Source of the DNA: DASSKW01 sp035690065
GTDB taxonomy: Bacteria; Pseudomonadota; Gammaproteobacteria; Natronospirales; REEB76
DNA: 20,518 nt
Direction: 5' to 3'
Assembly (NCBI GenBank): GCA_035690065.1
Contig: DASSKW010000099.1
Coordinates: forward strand, 1-20,518
In this document: positions 1-6,736 of the stretch, one piece after another
Layout: the number at the start of each line of letters is the position of its first letter
Numbering within the stretch: position 1 is the first letter of the stretch
Made by a program: the position numbers and the translations under genes
The notes under the pieces: generated by a model
What the model saw: the letters and a program-made list of their open reading frames with translations, nothing else
Database searches by the model: none
Told to the model about the DNA's origin: nothing

Positions 1-220
1 AGGCAGATTCTTGTGCCATACAAGATCTGTACTTCCGGTTCGATACATTCTTGCATTGCTCCCAGACAGCCTGTCCTGCGCAGGGTAAGACCCTCAATGG
101 TCAAAACACCGCCAGAAAGCAGGAGATCGGTTTCTTAAAGGCGCCCTGTAAGTGAAAGACTACATAACGTGTCCATGACTCCTGACTGTGCCCGGACCGC
201 TCAGGTGGCAGAGTAACACT
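1..220. other. Left-edge intergenic stretch, no supported gene
   Basis: All three plus frames are open from the edge for a short way (stops near 87, 136 and 152) and none gives a recognisable protein end, so I cannot assign a partial gene. A short palindrome CTTGT-N5-ACAAG lies at 10-24. The stretch includes the GacA-like box listed separately. A segment reading GGTTCGATAC near 37 resembles a T-arm, but nothing around it folds as a tRNA. Confidence 0.5.
147..164 (+). promoter_or_regulatory. GacA/UvrY-like upstream activating box
   Basis: The sequence reads TGTAAG, six bases, then ACTACA. The established GacA/UvrY recognition site upstream of rsm/csr RNAs is TGTAAG-N6-CTTACA, so 10 of the 12 defined positions match, with correct spacing. 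The box lies about 65-75 bp upstream of the likely start of the GGA-rich RNA, a plausible distance for this class of activator. No equally good -10/-35 pair is visible; TAACAC at 214-219 is only a weak -10 candidate, which would fit an activator-dependent promoter. The inference rests on the combination of box, GGA-rich RNA and terminator rather than on the box alone. Confidence 0.6.
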
Positions 221-381
221 CGCCTGCACTGCCAAGGAATGGTGGGACAAGGATGTAACAAGGACCGGGGCGAGGCAAAGGACACGCAAGGATGCAACCG
301 CCCTTATGTGAGTAGCACTCAATTACCTCCAGCCATGAAGGCTTGTGTCCCGGCAGTGGTCTCCACTGTCGGGACTTTTTT
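221..381 (+). ncRNA. Candidate CsrB/RsmZ-family CsrA-sequestering small RNA
   Basis: RNAs of this family bind and titrate the translational regulator CsrA/RsmA through repeated GGA motifs, many in hairpin loops. Between 229 and 295 there are six GGA motifs (236, 245, 251, 262, 280, 290), five of them as AGGA. Three lie in loops of small hairpins: CTGCCA-AGGAA-TGGTGG at 229-245, ACA-AGGA-TGT at 247-256 and GCA-AGGA-TGC at 286-295. The motifs at 262 and 280 sit between hairpins, as linker GGAs do in RsmZ. A small AGCC/GGCT hairpin (331-343) and a strong terminator follow. A GacA-like box lies at 147-164. No convincing reading frame covers the segment. The 5' end is not fixed by the sequence; 221 is an estimate, giving roughly 150-160 nt. 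I cannot tell whether it is closer to RsmY, RsmZ or CsrB. Confidence 0.72.
347..381 (+). terminator. Strong rho-independent terminator of the Csr/Rsm-like RNA
   Basis: The arms 347-359 and 363-375 form a 13-bp stem with a single G-U pair and a 3-nt loop (TCT), followed immediately by six T residues (376-381). This is a textbook intrinsic terminator for plus-strand transcription. It marks the 3' end of the GGA-rich transcript and isolates it from the oxidoreductase gene that begins at 559. Confidence 0.92.
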
Positions 382-558
382 ATCCCGGGCAGCCCGGATT
401 TCAATCCTTCGGTAACCGATTCCGGCATTCGATAGCGATTCCCGTGAGATATGCAGTATGCTGCTGGCCGCGCGCCCGCCACGGCAACGTGGACCGGCTG
501 GCACGACTCACGTCGTTTCGATCACACCTGACACTAACTGCATTATGGGGAGGCGGGC

Positions 559-1905
559 ATGAATGGCGAGCAGACCGGCATCGCGGATGATCATCAATGC
601 GATGTCCTGGTGATCGGCGGCGGACCCGGCGGCAGCACCGCGGCTACTCTGCTGACGCGGCGTGGCTATAAAGTCATTCAACTGGAAAAAGCCCGGCATC
701 CTCGCTTCCACATTGGCGAATCCCTGTTGCCGATGAATCTGCCCATCTTCGAGCGTCTCGGTGTACTGGAGAAGATCCGCGCCATGGGTGTGTACAAGGC
801 CGGCGCCGATTTCGAGGCCGATAGCGAGCTCGGCTACAACACTTATCTCTTCGGACACGCATTAGGAAATAGTCCGCCGCACGCGTTCCAGGTCTGGCGC
901 CAGGATTTCGACCAGATGCTGTTCGAACATGCGCGCGAGAACGGCGTGGATGCGCGCGAGGGGGCCGAGGTCACCGCGGTGGAGCAACGTGGTGCACGCG
1001 AAACGTATGCAGAGGTGCGTACCGATGATGGCAAGAGCTATCAAGTCCAGTGCCGTTATCTGCTGGATGCCAGCGGCCGCGACGCATTTCTCGCCAGCAG
1101 GAAGAAGATCCGACTCAAGAACCCGCAACATCAGAGCGCGGCGATCTTCGGACACTTCCGCAATGCGGAATACCGTTCCGGCAACGACGCCGGCAACATC
1201 AGCATCTACAACTTCGAATACGGCTGGATGTGGATGATCCCGCTGCCGAACGGTGTGATGAGCGTGGGTGCCGTGTGTCGTCCGGATTATCTCAAACAGC
1301 GCCGCGGCCGCGGCCGTGAATTCCTGTTCGAGACCCTCAGGCTCAACCCGGCATTGTGGGCACGGATGACCAATGCCGAACTCATCGACGATGAAGTCCG
1401 CGTCACCGGCAATTACTCCTACGATTCGAGCAGTATCGGCGGACCTGGCTGGATGCTGATCGGGGATGCGTTCGCGTTTCTAGATCCCGTGTTCTCCTCG
1501 GGCGTGTATCTCGCCACCAGTGGTGCCGAACAGACCGTCGCCGTGGTAGATGCTGCACTGCGAGATCCGTCACAGGAAGTTCGCCTGCAACAGAAGCTGC
1601 AGAAGCGTCTGCGCAAGGGCATGGCACGTTTCTCGTTCTTCATCTATCGCTTCAACTCGCCGGTGATGCAGCACCTGTTCCGGAACCCGCGCAATATCCT
1701 GCAGATCGAACAGGGTGTGATCTCGATGCTGGCTGGCGATCTGTTCGATTCGCGCGCTGTCTGGTTACGCCTGCAATTGTTCCGTCTGGTCTACGCTACG
1801 GTTGCCTTGTTTAACTGGCGCCGCTGGCGCGCGGAACACCGCTACCGGTTGGCACAGGCCAAAGCCGAATTCATTGGCGGCAATACGCCGGTGGACCCGG
1901 CTTGA
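559..1905 (+). CDS. Flavin-dependent halogenase-like FAD oxidoreductase
   Basis: This 448-residue protein belongs to the FAD-binding superfamily that includes tryptophan/phenolic halogenases and geranylgeranyl reductases. An N-terminal Rossmann motif G20-x-G22-x-x-G25 binds the ADP of FAD. FHIGES (50-55), a lysine at K80 within GVYKAGADF, and W223-x-W-x-I-P228 are features associated with flavin-dependent halogenases. The second FAD motif is G302-D303-A-x-A-F-x-D309-P with S313-S-G315. In characterised halogenases the active-site lysine carries or positions HOCl and WxWxIP limits monooxygenase chemistry, so halogenation is possible but the substrate is unknown. The ATG at 559 is supported by GGGGAGG at 547-553. 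No flavin reductase, carrier protein or polyketide gene is adjacent, so it may instead be a reductase or hydroxylase. It stands alone between a terminator and a weak terminator-like hairpin. Confidence 0.8.
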   Translation: MNGEQTGIADDHQCDVLVIGGGPGGSTAATLLTRRGYKVIQLEKARHPRFHIGESLLPMNLPIFERLGVLEKIRAMGVYKAGADFEADSELGYNTYLFGHALGNSPPHAFQVWRQDFDQMLFEHARENGVDAREGAEVTAVEQRGARETYAEVRTDDGKSYQVQCRYLLDASGRDAFLASRKKIRLKNPQHQSAAIFGHFRNAEYRSGNDAGNISIYNFEYGWMWMIPLPNGVMSVGAVCRPDYLKQRRGRGREFLFETLRLNPALWARMTNAELIDDEVRVTGNYSYDSSSIGGPGWMLIGDAFAFLDPVFSSGVYLATSGAEQTVAVVDAALRDPSQEVRLQQKLQKRLRKGMARFSFFIYRFNSPVMQHLFRNPRNILQIEQGVISMLAGDLFDSRAVWLRLQLFRLVYATVALFNWRRWRAEHRYRLAQAKAEFIGGNTPVDPA

Positions 1906-1945
1906 CCGATCGCAAAAAGCCATCCTGTCCTGAGCCGACTTGAAA

Positions 1946-1979
1946 CCCGCAACCCCTGTTTGCGGGCCGCTCCATTTTT
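1946..1979 (+). terminator. Weak terminator-like hairpin after the halogenase-like gene
   Basis: CCCGCAA (1946-1952) pairs perfectly with TTGCGGG (1960-1966) around a 7-nt loop. The T-run (TTTTT, 1975-1979) begins eight bases after the stem, so it is a poor match to a standard intrinsic terminator, although it lies in the right place, about 40 bp after the stop codon. Confidence 0.4.
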
Positions 1980-2071
1980 CAATCTCCTGGAAGCGATTGA
2001 GGAAATGCCGGGCCGCTCCGGCCTGTGACAGTCGACTTCCGGAGCAGCGCGGTACGGCATGCCCGGTTTTG

Positions 2072-2080
2072 TGCTTTAAT
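2072..2080 (+). promoter_or_regulatory. Extended -10 promoter candidate for the DUF2007 gene
   Basis: TGC followed by TTTAAT fits an extended -10 (TGn plus 5 of 6 matches to TATAAT). There is no good -35 at 17 bp upstream. Transcription would start near 2087. The evidence is a single element, so the call is tentative. Confidence 0.35.
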
Positions 2081-2264
2081 CAAGGCAACGCCGCTCGCGC
2101 GGCCTGCCCGCAGGATGGGCGTCTGGATGATCGCCGCCAGCTTTGTTCGTTTCTCGGTTTCCCTGATCCGGTTCGGAAGCTGGTGTCGTGAGTGCAGCTT
2201 GCGACTGGCGGCTGCTGACACCGATGCGGAATTCCCTTGCCCCGACCTGGACCTGCGACCCGAT

Positions 2265-2522
2265 ATGGACGAATTCGTGACTATCGCCACTTACGACCAG
2301 AGCCTCGATGCGCATATCGCGCTCGGCCGACTGGCAGCGGAAGGCATCGAAGCCAGGCTGTTCGACGACCAGATGGTGCAGATGGACTGGCTGTATTCGA
2401 TCGCACTTGGTGGTATCAAGTTGCGCGTCGCGCGCAGCGACGCCAAGGCTGCACAACGCATACTTGAGACGGATTACTCACACGAACTTGATGACCTGGA
2501 CGTCGGTAAACCCGAGAACTGA
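2265..2522 (+). CDS. DUF2007-family protein
   Basis: The 85-residue product matches the pattern of the DUF2007 family (putative signal-transducing proteins): an N-terminal strand VTIATYDQ, a helix spanning AHIALGRLAAEGIEA, then LFDDQMVQMDWLYSIALGGIKL and VARSDAKAAQRILE. Members are small ACT-like alpha/beta proteins of undefined biochemical role, often fused to or near other domains. The frame continues upstream to an ATG at 2025, but residues before MDEFVTIATY do not look like protein of this family, so I place the start at 2265. No clear ribosome-binding site precedes it. The C-terminus ends in an acidic tail. It is followed by the repeat-rich convergent region. Confidence 0.78.
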   Translation: MDEFVTIATYDQSLDAHIALGRLAAEGIEARLFDDQMVQMDWLYSIALGGIKLRVARSDAKAAQRILETDYSHELDDLDVGKPEN

Positions 2523-2530
2523 CCACGAAA

Positions 2531-2692
2531 CGTCCCCGTCATTGCGAGCATAGCGAAGCAATCCCTTCTCATGGTGCACGAGATTGCTACGTCACTGCGT
2601 TCCTCGCAACGTCCCCGTCATTGCGAGCGTGGCGAAGCAATCCCTTCCCACGATGCACGAGATTGCTTCGTCACTGCGTTCCTCGCAATGAC
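2531..2692. repeat. Two tandem 79-bp copies of a palindromic intergenic repeat
   Basis: Unit 1 (2531-2609) and unit 2 (2610-2688, plus TGAC) are nearly identical direct repeats. Each begins CGTCCCCGTCATTGCGAGC and ends GATTGCT(A/T)CGTCACTGCG. Each unit is internally an inverted repeat: in unit 2 GTCATTGCGAG (2617-2627) is the reverse complement of CTCGCAATGAC (2682-2692), and AAGCAATC pairs with GATTGCTT. The motif CATTGCGAGC-GAAGCAAT is familiar from dispersed palindromic repeats in many bacterial genomes, possibly non-autonomous mobile elements. Unit 1 lacks the terminal TGAC, as expected if the second unit arose by duplication or insertion at the end of the first. No coding capacity is supported. 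Confidence 0.88.
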
Positions 2693-2857
2693 CGCCAGGG
2701 ATGGCGGAAATCCCGGAGATGCAGGAGCAATCTCCGGGAGACCGCCAGGGGCAAGCTGCGAAAGCAGCGAGCGGGAATACAGGGATGTATGACCTGGGCT
2801 TTCAAGCGAAACAGGAAGTGAAGCTTGAAAGGCGGAAATCCCGGAGATGCAGGAGCA
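2692..2857 (+). repeat. Array of hairpins, most with GGA-containing loops (REP-like or Csr-type)
   Basis: Consecutive stem-loops read on the plus strand: CCGCCA-GGGA-TGGCGG (2692-2707); a 12-bp stem with one bulge and an AGGA tetraloop (2711-2739); GCTGC-GAAA-GCAGC (2755-2768); ATACA-GGGA-TGTAT (2777-2790); and CTTTCAAGC/GCTTGAAAG (2799-2831), a perfect 9-bp stem whose 15-nt loop has AGGA at its centre (2813-2816). An exact 27-bp direct repeat links 2703-2729 to 2831-2857, each copy holding TGC-AGGA-GCA. Loop-presented GGA is the hallmark of CsrA/RsmA binding, but dispersed REP-like hairpins containing CAGGGATG also occur in bacteria. No promoter or U-rich terminator is obvious, so it could be part of the 3' untranslated region of the gene ending at 2522. 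Confidence 0.65.
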
Positions 2858-2890
2858 CGACCGGCAGATTGCCAAGTGACGTGCCAGCGT

Positions 2891-3613
2891 TCAGAGCTCG
2901 ATCATCAGATCCCGTTCTTCTGCCGACAGTTCGAAACCGCGTGGACCATAATGCTCGAAGATCATGTCCACTACCTGCTGTGGCTGATCGGCGAGCAGGA
3001 CAAGATCGAGGTCGGCAGCGTCGATCATGCCATCTTCTACCAGCCGGGCACGCAACCAGTCCAACAAGCCACTCCAGAATGTGGATCCGACCAGGATCAC
3101 CGGTATGGCGCGCGATTTGCGTGTCTGGATCAGCGTGAGTATCTCGCTCAATTCATCCAGCGTGCCGAAGCCGCCCGGCAATACTACGTATGCCGAAGCA
3201 TATTTCACGAACATGACTTTGCGTATGAAGAAATGGCGGAAGCTGAGCGAGATATCCTGATAGGCGTTGTTGTACTGTTCGTGCGGCAACTGGATATTGA
3301 GGCCGATGCTGGGCGACTTGCCGGCATACGCGCCCTTGTTCGTCGCTTCCATGATGCCCGGTCCGCCACCGGAGACCACCGAGAACCCTGCGTCGGATAG
3401 CGCACGTCCAATCTGTTCCGCCAACTTGTAATAGGGATGTTCCGGCGGCGTGCGCGCCGAACCAAACACGCTCACCGACGGCCGGATGGATCCGAGTCGT
3501 TCGAAACCCTCGACGAATTCCGCCATCATCTGGAATATCTTCCAGGATTCCCGACTCAGGGCATTGTCGCTCAAGGTACGGCGCGGAGTCAGGTCGCGTT
3601 TGTTTTTGCTCAT
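2891..3613 (-). CDS. LOG-family (TIGR00730) Rossmann-fold protein
   Basis: The 240-residue product carries both signatures of the LOG family, formerly annotated as lysine decarboxylases: GGGPGIMEA at 82-90 and PGGFGTLDE at 146-154. Family members hydrolyse nucleoside 5'-monophosphates to the base and ribose 5-phosphate, including cytokinin precursors in plants and purine nucleotides in some bacterial relatives. R131 and E154 lie at the positions usually implicated in phosphate binding and catalysis. The protein is cytosolic and lacks a signal peptide. The ATG at 3613 is preceded on the minus strand by GGAGAG with good spacing. It is the last gene of a probable uvrD operon, 42 bp after the barrel-like gene. 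The N-terminal 40 residues are longer than in the smallest members. The exact nucleotide substrate cannot be deduced. Confidence 0.88.
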   Translation of the reverse strand: MSKNKRDLTPRRTLSDNALSRESWKIFQMMAEFVEGFERLGSIRPSVSVFGSARTPPEHPYYKLAEQIGRALSDAGFSVVSGGGPGIMEATNKGAYAGKSPSIGLNIQLPHEQYNNAYQDISLSFRHFFIRKVMFVKYASAYVVLPGGFGTLDELSEILTLIQTRKSRAIPVILVGSTFWSGLLDWLRARLVEDGMIDAADLDLVLLADQPQQVVDMIFEHYGPRGFELSAEERDLMIEL

Positions 3614-3655
3614 GTTTATCTCTCCAGATTCTTGGTCAGCGTATCCCTGAAACGG

Positions 3656-4249
3656 TCACAGCGGAATCGCCAGGCCAAGGCGCACTTCGTACCCGCTGGA
3701 AATGGCGGCTGTGCCGGATACGACCTGAGCGCCACCCACCGCCAGCTCCAGGGCCCAATCCTGGGGCAATCCGAACCGGTAACCGACATAGGGTCGCAGC
3801 ATGGTGATGCGCCCAAATCCGGCATCCGGATATACGGCGCTGAATTCAAAACCACTGAATGCGTAATTGTTACCATCTGAGCCGGCCACAAAGTTGTGGC
3901 GTACAAACACACTCCATTGACGGTCGCTGACAGAGCCCGTGTTGCAACCCAGCAGGCCGCATTCGCTGGTGCTCAACCGCCCATAGCCGACACTGAAACC
4001 GGCTTCGAAATCATTGCCCAACCCGAGTCCGAGACCGGCAGTGAACGCGTAATTGGTGTGACTGCTGTTGGTGTCGTAGTAGGGGTTATTCGCATTGCCT
4101 GTACCCTCATTGGTGAACAGGGCAACAGTCTGTCCGATGAATTCGCTCTCGCCCGCATCGGGAGGTGCTGCCGGTACGGCAGGCACCCAGAGGATTGTCA
4201 GAGAAATCACCGTCGGCAACAGCAGGCGGTGCAGCAAGGTTGAATGCAC
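3656..4249 (-). CDS. Small outer-membrane beta-barrel-like protein
   Basis: The 197-residue product starts with a signal peptide: a basic N-terminus, hydrophobic residues 9-22 and a likely cleavage after VPA (25-27). The mature part alternates polar and hydrophobic residues in segments such as YAFTAGLGLGLGNDFEAGF, WSVFVRHNFVA, MLRPYVGYRFG and YEVRLGLAIPL, as in an eight-stranded outer-membrane barrel of roughly OmpX/OmpW size. It does not end in the usual terminal Phe or Trp, which weakens that reading. Two cysteines five residues apart (CGLLGC) may form a disulfide. The start is GTG at 4249, 7 bp after the uvrD stop, with no ribosome-binding site, so translation is probably coupled to uvrD. 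I do not recognise a named family and the function is unknown. Confidence 0.65.
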   Translation of the reverse strand: MHSTLLHRLLLPTVISLTILWVPAVPAAPPDAGESEFIGQTVALFTNEGTGNANNPYYDTNSSHTNYAFTAGLGLGLGNDFEAGFSVGYGRLSTSECGLLGCNTGSVSDRQWSVFVRHNFVAGSDGNNYAFSGFEFSAVYPDAGFGRITMLRPYVGYRFGLPQDWALELAVGGAQVVSGTAAISSGYEVRLGLAIPL

Positions 4250-4256
4250 AGTATCG

Positions 4257-6419
4257 CTATAGAGGTGTGAGGTTGGCGTAGCCTACCACAAGCCATTTCG
4301 AACCCGCGGATTTGAAATTCACCTGCACCCGTGCGTGTGGCCCGGCACCTTCGCAATCCAGGACTACGCCTTCACCGAAACTTGGATGTTGCACCCGCTG
4401 GCCGAGTGCCAGCCCACCGGCAGCCCGCGCAGAGGCAAGCGCCGGTTGTGCGTGACTTGTAAACGGGCGGCTGACCTGCACCCGGGGACGTACTTCTTCC
4501 ACCACTTCCGGCGGCAATTCACGCAGAAACCGTGACGGTACGCCGTAATTCTCGACGCCGTGCAGACGACGGCTCTCGGCATAACTCAGATACAGTTCCT
4601 GTTTGGCGCGCGTCATGCCGACGTAACACAAGCGCCGTTCTTCCTCGAGCCCTTCAAGATCGTCGCTGGAACGTTCGTGTGGGAACAAACCATCTTCCAT
4701 GCCGCACATGAACACCAGCGGGAACTCCAGTCCCTTGGCGGAATGCAGCGTCATCAATTGCACACAGTCTTCCCATTGCTGGGCCTGACCTTCGCCGGCT
4801 TCGAGCGCCGCGTGAGCAAGAAATACCGACAACGGCGTCATGCCTTCCAGACTCTCGGGCTGGAAACTGCGTGCCGCACTCACCAGTTCTTCGAGGTTCT
4901 CGACCCGCGCTTCACCGCGCTCGCCTTTCTCGGCTTTGTAATGTTCGACCAAACGGCTGGTGTGGATGACGTGATCCACCTGTTCGAAGAGCTGCAAGCC
5001 ACGCACCGCCATATCCATCTCGTCGATGAGCTTGACGAAACTGTTGAACACGGTCGTCACCCGCGCCGGTGTCTGTCCATCATTGGCTAACGTCGCGATC
5101 GCCCGCCACAACGAGCTGCTTTCGCGTTTGGCGATCTCGCGCAACAACTCGATACTGCGGGTACCGATGCCGCGGGTGGGCAGATTGATGATGCGTTCAA
5201 ATGACGCATCGTCGTCACGATTTTCGAGCAAGCGCAGATAGGCCAGTGCATCCTTGATCTCGGCCCGTTCGAAGAAGCGCAATCCGCCATAGACGCGATA
5301 CGGCATGCGCGCCGCCAGCAACAGTTCCTCAAACACGCGTGACTGGGCGTTGGAGCGATACAGTACCGCGACATCGCTGCGGCTGCCGCCATGTTCCTGC
5401 CACTGCCGGATGCGTTCGATGACAAACTGTGCTTCATCCTGTTCGTTGTAGGCGGCATATACCCGGATCGGTGCACCCTCGCGGCCTTCAGTCCACAGAT
5501 TCTTGCCCATGCGCGTGCTGTTGTTGGCGATCAGCGCATTGGCGGCCTTGAGGATGTTGCCGGTGGAACGGTAATTCTGCTCCAGTCGCACGATATGCGT
5601 GCCCGGAAAATCCTTCTCGAAACGCAGGATGTTTTCGACCTTGGCGCCGCGCCAGCCGTAGATGGATTGATCGTCATCGCCGACCACGAACGGCTTGCCG
5701 TTATCGCCCGCCAGCAGTCGTACCCAGGCATACTGGATCGCGTTGGTATCCTGGAACTCGTCCACCAGGATGTGACGGAAGCGCAGCCGGTAATGCGTGA
5801 GCAGCTCGGCGTTGTTACGCCACACTTCCAGTGCGCGCAACAGCAGTTCCGCAAAATCCACCAGGCCACCGCGCTCGCAGGCTTCTTCGTAAGCCCGATA
5901 GACGCGCTGCATGGTGTGCAGGAACGGATCGTCACTGGTCTGCAGATGCCGCGCCCGCAAGCCTTCATCCTTGCGCGAGTTGATGAACCATTGCGCTTGC
6001 CGGGGCGGATGCCGTGATTCGTCCAGATCGAGATTCTTGAGCGTGCGGCGGATCAGCCGGTACTGATCCTCGGAATCGAGGATCTGGAAAGTCTGCGGCA
6101 GACCGGCTTCGCGCCAGTGTTGCCGCAACAGACGATGCGCGAGACCGTGGAACGTGCCGACCCACATCGCACCGGCCGGTTGCCCGAGCAACTGCTCGAT
6201 CCGTCCACGCATCTCGCCGGCGGCCTTGTTGGTGAAGGTGACGGCGAGGATGCCGAACGGCGAGACCTTTTCCACCTGGATCAGCCAGGCGATGCGGTGC
6301 ACCAGTACCCGGGTCTTGCCGCTGCCGGCCCCCGCCAGTACCAGCACCGGCCCGGCAGTAGCCGTGACTGCTTCACGTTGCGCGGCATTCAGGGGATCGA
6401 TGAGGGAGGTGACATCCAT
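4257..6419 (-). CDS. uvrD: DNA helicase II UvrD
   Basis: UvrD is a superfamily 1A 3'-5' DNA helicase. It removes UvrC and the excised oligonucleotide in nucleotide excision repair, unwinds the nicked strand in mismatch repair and dislodges RecA. The 720-residue length equals that of E. coli UvrD and the sequences look alike throughout. Motifs in order: Q-motif LNAAQREAV (10-18), Walker A GAGSGKT (30-36), motif Ia AVTFTNKAAGEMR, motif II VDEFQDT (about 220), motif III VGDDDQSIYGWRGA, motif IV RLEQNYRST, motif V LMTLHSAKGLEFPLVF and motif VI EERRLCYVGMTRAKQELYL. The C-terminus has the Tudor-like tail ending KWLVVGYANLTPL that contacts RNA polymerase and other partners. The start has no ribosome-binding site; TAGAAT on the minus strand (6431-6426) ends 6 nt before the ATG, suggesting a leaderless transcript. 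It is first in a unit with the barrel-like and LOG genes. Confidence 0.98.
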   Translation of the reverse strand: MDVTSLIDPLNAAQREAVTATAGPVLVLAGAGSGKTRVLVHRIAWLIQVEKVSPFGILAVTFTNKAAGEMRGRIEQLLGQPAGAMWVGTFHGLAHRLLRQHWREAGLPQTFQILDSEDQYRLIRRTLKNLDLDESRHPPRQAQWFINSRKDEGLRARHLQTSDDPFLHTMQRVYRAYEEACERGGLVDFAELLLRALEVWRNNAELLTHYRLRFRHILVDEFQDTNAIQYAWVRLLAGDNGKPFVVGDDDQSIYGWRGAKVENILRFEKDFPGTHIVRLEQNYRSTGNILKAANALIANNSTRMGKNLWTEGREGAPIRVYAAYNEQDEAQFVIERIRQWQEHGGSRSDVAVLYRSNAQSRVFEELLLAARMPYRVYGGLRFFERAEIKDALAYLRLLENRDDDASFERIINLPTRGIGTRSIELLREIAKRESSSLWRAIATLANDGQTPARVTTVFNSFVKLIDEMDMAVRGLQLFEQVDHVIHTSRLVEHYKAEKGERGEARVENLEELVSAARSFQPESLEGMTPLSVFLAHAALEAGEGQAQQWEDCVQLMTLHSAKGLEFPLVFMCGMEDGLFPHERSSDDLEGLEEERRLCYVGMTRAKQELYLSYAESRRLHGVENYGVPSRFLRELPPEVVEEVRPRVQVSRPFTSHAQPALASARAAGGLALGQRVQHPSFGEGVVLDCEGAGPHARVQVNFKSAGSKWLVVGYANLTPL

Positions 6420-6425
6420 CGCACC

Positions 6426-6431
6426 ATTCTA
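6426..6431 (-). promoter_or_regulatory. -10 candidate placing the uvrD start at its ATG
   Basis: On the minus strand TAGAAT (5 of 6 to TATAAT) is followed by six bases and then the uvrD ATG. Transcription would begin at or next to the A of ATG, giving a leaderless mRNA. No good -35 is visible and there is no ribosome-binding site, which is consistent with the leaderless reading. The same spacing recurs at 7958 and 12248. Confidence 0.45.
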
Positions 6432-6463
6432 ACAGCCAGTGCCGATGGCCCGGGGCTGGATGC

Positions 6464-6492
6464 TTGCAGCAAGTACCCCAGGCTTTCATACT
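6464..6492 (+). promoter_or_regulatory. Weak promoter candidate for the small membrane protein and mgtC-like gene
   Basis: TTGCAG (6464-6469) and CATACT (6487-6492) are separated by 17 bp. The match to consensus is only 3 of 6 and 4 of 6, but this is the best-spaced pair in the short divergent gap between uvrD and the gene at 6531. Confidence 0.3.
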
Positions 6493-6530
6493 GGATGTCA
6501 GTCATATCACTGGATCTGAAGACATAGCCC

Positions 6531-6734
6531 ATGTTCATGAAATTCATGCTCTGGTTGATCCTGCTAATCCTGTGTTGGCCACTGGCCCTGCTGGCACTGA
6601 TCCTGTATCCGCTGGTCTGGTTGATACTGCTGCCATTCAAACTCATCGGCATCACCGTGGATGCGGTGTTTGAATCTCTTGGCGCAGTGCTGCGCTTGCC
6701 GGCACGCCTGCTGCGCGGCCCGAGCCGAGCCTGA
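6531..6734 (+). CDS. Small two-helix membrane protein
   Basis: The 67-residue product is mostly hydrophobic, with two probable membrane segments (about residues 4-27 and 28-45) around short Trp- and Pro-containing turns, and a basic C-terminal tail (RLPARLLRGPSRA) likely to face the cytoplasm. Three in-frame ATGs (6531, 6537, 6546) are possible starts and none has a clear ribosome-binding site. Its stop lies 2 bp before the ATG of the MgtC/SapB gene, so the two are almost certainly co-translated. I do not recognise a named family. The tight link suggests it may help insert or regulate the downstream membrane protein, which is inference only. Confidence 0.6.
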   Translation: MFMKFMLWLILLILCWPLALLALILYPLVWLILLPFKLIGITVDAVFESLGAVLRLPARLLRGPSRA

Positions 6735-6736
6735 AC

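Larger units (their letters stand above)
1906..2264. other. Intergenic stretch between halogenase-like gene and DUF2007 gene
   Basis: This 359-bp gap holds the weak hairpin at 1946-1966 and an extended -10 candidate at 2072-2080. An open frame runs through its right part in frame with the next gene (from an ATG at 2025), but that translated part is rich in Arg, Cys and Ser and resembles no known family, so I treat it as non-coding leader. If the 2072-2080 element is the promoter, the leader would be about 175 nt long. I see no recognisable riboswitch fold. Confidence 0.45.

Noticed and set aside
37..46. tRNA-like T-arm GGTTCGATAC
   Set aside because: No acceptor stem, anticodon arm or D-arm can be placed around it.
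101..504. Minus-strand open frames of 61-93 residues across the left intergenic region
   Set aside because: They overlap the GGA-rich RNA and its terminator, have no ribosome-binding site, and translate to Cys/Arg/Pro-rich sequence with no family resemblance.
2025..2264. 80-codon N-terminal extension of the DUF2007 gene
   Set aside because: The DUF2007 domain begins at MDEFVTIATY; the extension looks like translated non-coding DNA and contains the probable promoter-leader region.
2531..2857. CRISPR array
   Set aside because: Only two abutting 79-bp copies without spacers, each palindromic; no cas genes in the window.
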